A stretch of DNA of 13,536 bases from DUAL01 sp036012565 (GTDB lineage Bacteria > Bacteroidota > Bacteroidia > Flavobacteriales > BACL11), in contig DASCPP010000024.1 in the NCBI GenBank assembly GCA_036012565.1, positions 1-13,536 of the forward strand, written 5' to 3'. This document shows, one piece after another, positions 13,079 to 13,536 of the stretch. The position numbers were made by a program, and so were the translations under genes. The notes beneath the pieces are model-generated. The model worked only from the letters and a program-made list of their open reading frames with translations. It did not search any database and had not been told where the DNA came from. How positions within the stretch are numbered: the stretch's first letter is position 1; each line of letters opens with the position of its first letter.

Positions 13079-13114
13079 AAAAGCTTCTTTCTATTTTTGG
13101 AAGAAGCTTTTTTT
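13079..13114 (+). terminator. Strong intrinsic terminator after DUF4295
   Basis: AAAAGCTTCTTTC (13079-13091) pairs with GGAAGAAGCTTTT (13099-13111), 13 bp with one T-G pair, loop of 7 nt, then a T-run to 13114. It starts 19 nt after the DUF4295 stop. Confidence 0.88.
13092..13099 (+). promoter_or_regulatory. Possible -7 box TATTTTTG inside the terminator loop
   Basis: TATTTTTG fits TAnnTTTG and fills the loop of the terminator, with the ATG of the ftsY candidate 36 nt downstream. A T-run at 13063-13068 lies about 23 nt upstream but no TTG is present. No other candidate promoter is seen for the downstream gene. Confidence 0.35.
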
Positions 13115-13135
13115 ATTTACTAAACACACTAAATT

Positions 13136-13536
13136 ATGGGCATATTTGATAAGATTAAGAAATTATTTAAAAAGAAAGAAGATAAAAAAGAAAAAGAATT
13201 AGTTGAAAAAGAAATTATAAAAACAGTTCCAGAACCTGAGCCAGAACCTGAACCGGAACCAGAACCTGAACCGGAACCAGAACCTGAACCTGAGTCAGAA
13301 CCTGAGCCGGAACCAGAACCTGAGCTAGAACCTGAGCCGGAACCAGAACCTGAACCAGAACCTGAGCTAGAACCTGAACCTGAACCGGAACCTGAACCAG
13401 AACCAGAACCAGAACCTGAGCCAGAACCTGAACCTGAGTCAGAACCTGAGCCGGAACCAGAACCTGAACAGGAACCTGAACCTGAGCCGGAACCTGAGCC
13501 GGAACCTGAGCCGGAACCAGAACCTGAGCTAGAACC
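13136..13536 (+). CDS. ftsY: Signal recognition particle receptor FtsY, N-terminal part (cut by window edge)
   Basis: The open frame from the ATG at 13136 gives 133 complete codons and runs off the window, so the NG GTPase domain is not visible. Residues 1-14 (MGIFDKIKKLFKKK) form a basic amphipathic helix like the membrane-targeting start of FtsY, followed by KEDKKEKELVEKEIIKTV. From P32 onward the protein is an almost pure Glu-Pro dipeptide repeat. FtsY is the SRP receptor GTPase at the cytoplasmic membrane and carries a variable acidic N-terminal A domain, which this repeat would form. Identification rests on the rpmG-DUF4295-ftsY order known in Bacteroidota plus the N-terminus; the repeat itself gives no homology. 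TonB-like proteins also have PE runs, but TonB needs an N-terminal transmembrane helix, which is absent here. Confidence 0.72.
   Translation, partial: MGIFDKIKKLFKKKEDKKEKELVEKEIIKTVPEPEPEPEPEPEPEPEPEPEPESEPEPEPEPELEPEPEPEPEPEPELEPEPEPEPEPEPEPEPEPEPEPESEPEPEPEPEQEPEPEPEPEPEPEPEPEPELE
13229..13536 (+). repeat. In-frame hexanucleotide repeat encoding Pro-Glu dipeptides
   Basis: About 50 consecutive GAR-CCN units run to the window edge without any frame change. Proline codons are CCT, CCA and CCG, never CCC. Exceptions at the proline position are Ser (TCA, at 2 units), Leu (CTA, at 3 units) and Gln (CAG, at 1 unit), each a single-base change from CCA or CCG. Longer blocks recur: the seven-unit string around each TCA is identical in both copies, and a block ending in GAG-CTA recurs near the right edge, indicating duplication of multi-unit segments. 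GC content is far above the surrounding DNA. Confidence 0.97.

Noticed and set aside
13229..13536. PE repeat as the linker of a TonB protein or as a CRISPR-like array.
   Set aside because: There is no N-terminal membrane helix as needed for TonB, the repeat has no spacers, and it stays in one reading frame behind a normal start codon.
13229..13536. Long open frames on the reverse strand of the repeat (Gly-Ser and Val-Leu/Gln-type readings).
   Set aside because: They are a by-product of the hexanucleotide repeat; there is no start context or homology, and the plus-strand frame has the conserved gene order.

Overview
The window reads as chromosomal housekeeping DNA from a low-GC member of the Bacteroidota, most likely a Flavobacteriia/Flavobacteriales-type organism. 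The evidence is a SusC/RagA-like TonB-dependent receptor with a carboxypeptidase-regulatory N-terminal domain, a DUF4295 gene next to rpmG, the order zapA - 6S-like RNA - rny, lipoprotein and signal-peptide styles typical of the phylum, few Shine-Dalgarno sites, and repeated TAnnTTTG boxes (the -7 element of the Bacteroidota sigma factor) in front of genes. No mobile element, CRISPR array, tRNA or rRNA is visible.

Layout: 1-3035 (minus strand) holds a two-gene unit, a small exported carboxypeptidase-regulatory-domain protein followed by a TonB-dependent receptor whose last residues lie beyond the left edge. 3152-3571 (plus) is a thioredoxin-type arsenate reductase. 3604-5301 (minus) is a secreted M23 (LytM) peptidase. 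5412-5991 (plus) pairs a small coiled-coil protein with the division protein ZapA. 5992-6216 is noncoding and folds like a 6S RNA. 6217-7746 is RNase Y. It runs tail to tail into a uridine-phosphorylase-like gene (7755-8615, minus), which diverges from a two-domain universal stress protein (8656-9534) followed by a CinA C-terminal/PncC amidohydrolase gene (9549-10028). From 10086 to the right edge lies the ribosomal/SRP block: rpmB, then a lipoprotein and an exported M1 aminopeptidase sitting between rpmB and rpmG, then rpmG, DUF4295 and the 5' end of ftsY, which encodes a very long Pro-Glu dipeptide repeat still running at the window edge.

Functionally the window combines envelope work (receptor, M23 and M1 peptidases, lipoprotein), cell division (ZapA and a coiled-coil partner), RNA control (6S-like RNA, RNase Y), nucleotide/NAD salvage (phosphorylase, PncC) and translation/targeting (L28, L33, FtsY). 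I see no obvious new multi-gene system. The most interesting signals are the PE-repeat N-terminus of the presumed FtsY, a duplicated 10-nt element in the 6S-like RNA that allows two exclusive folds, TAnnTTTG boxes placed inside two terminator loops, and a terminator whose U-tract touches the M1 peptidase start codon.
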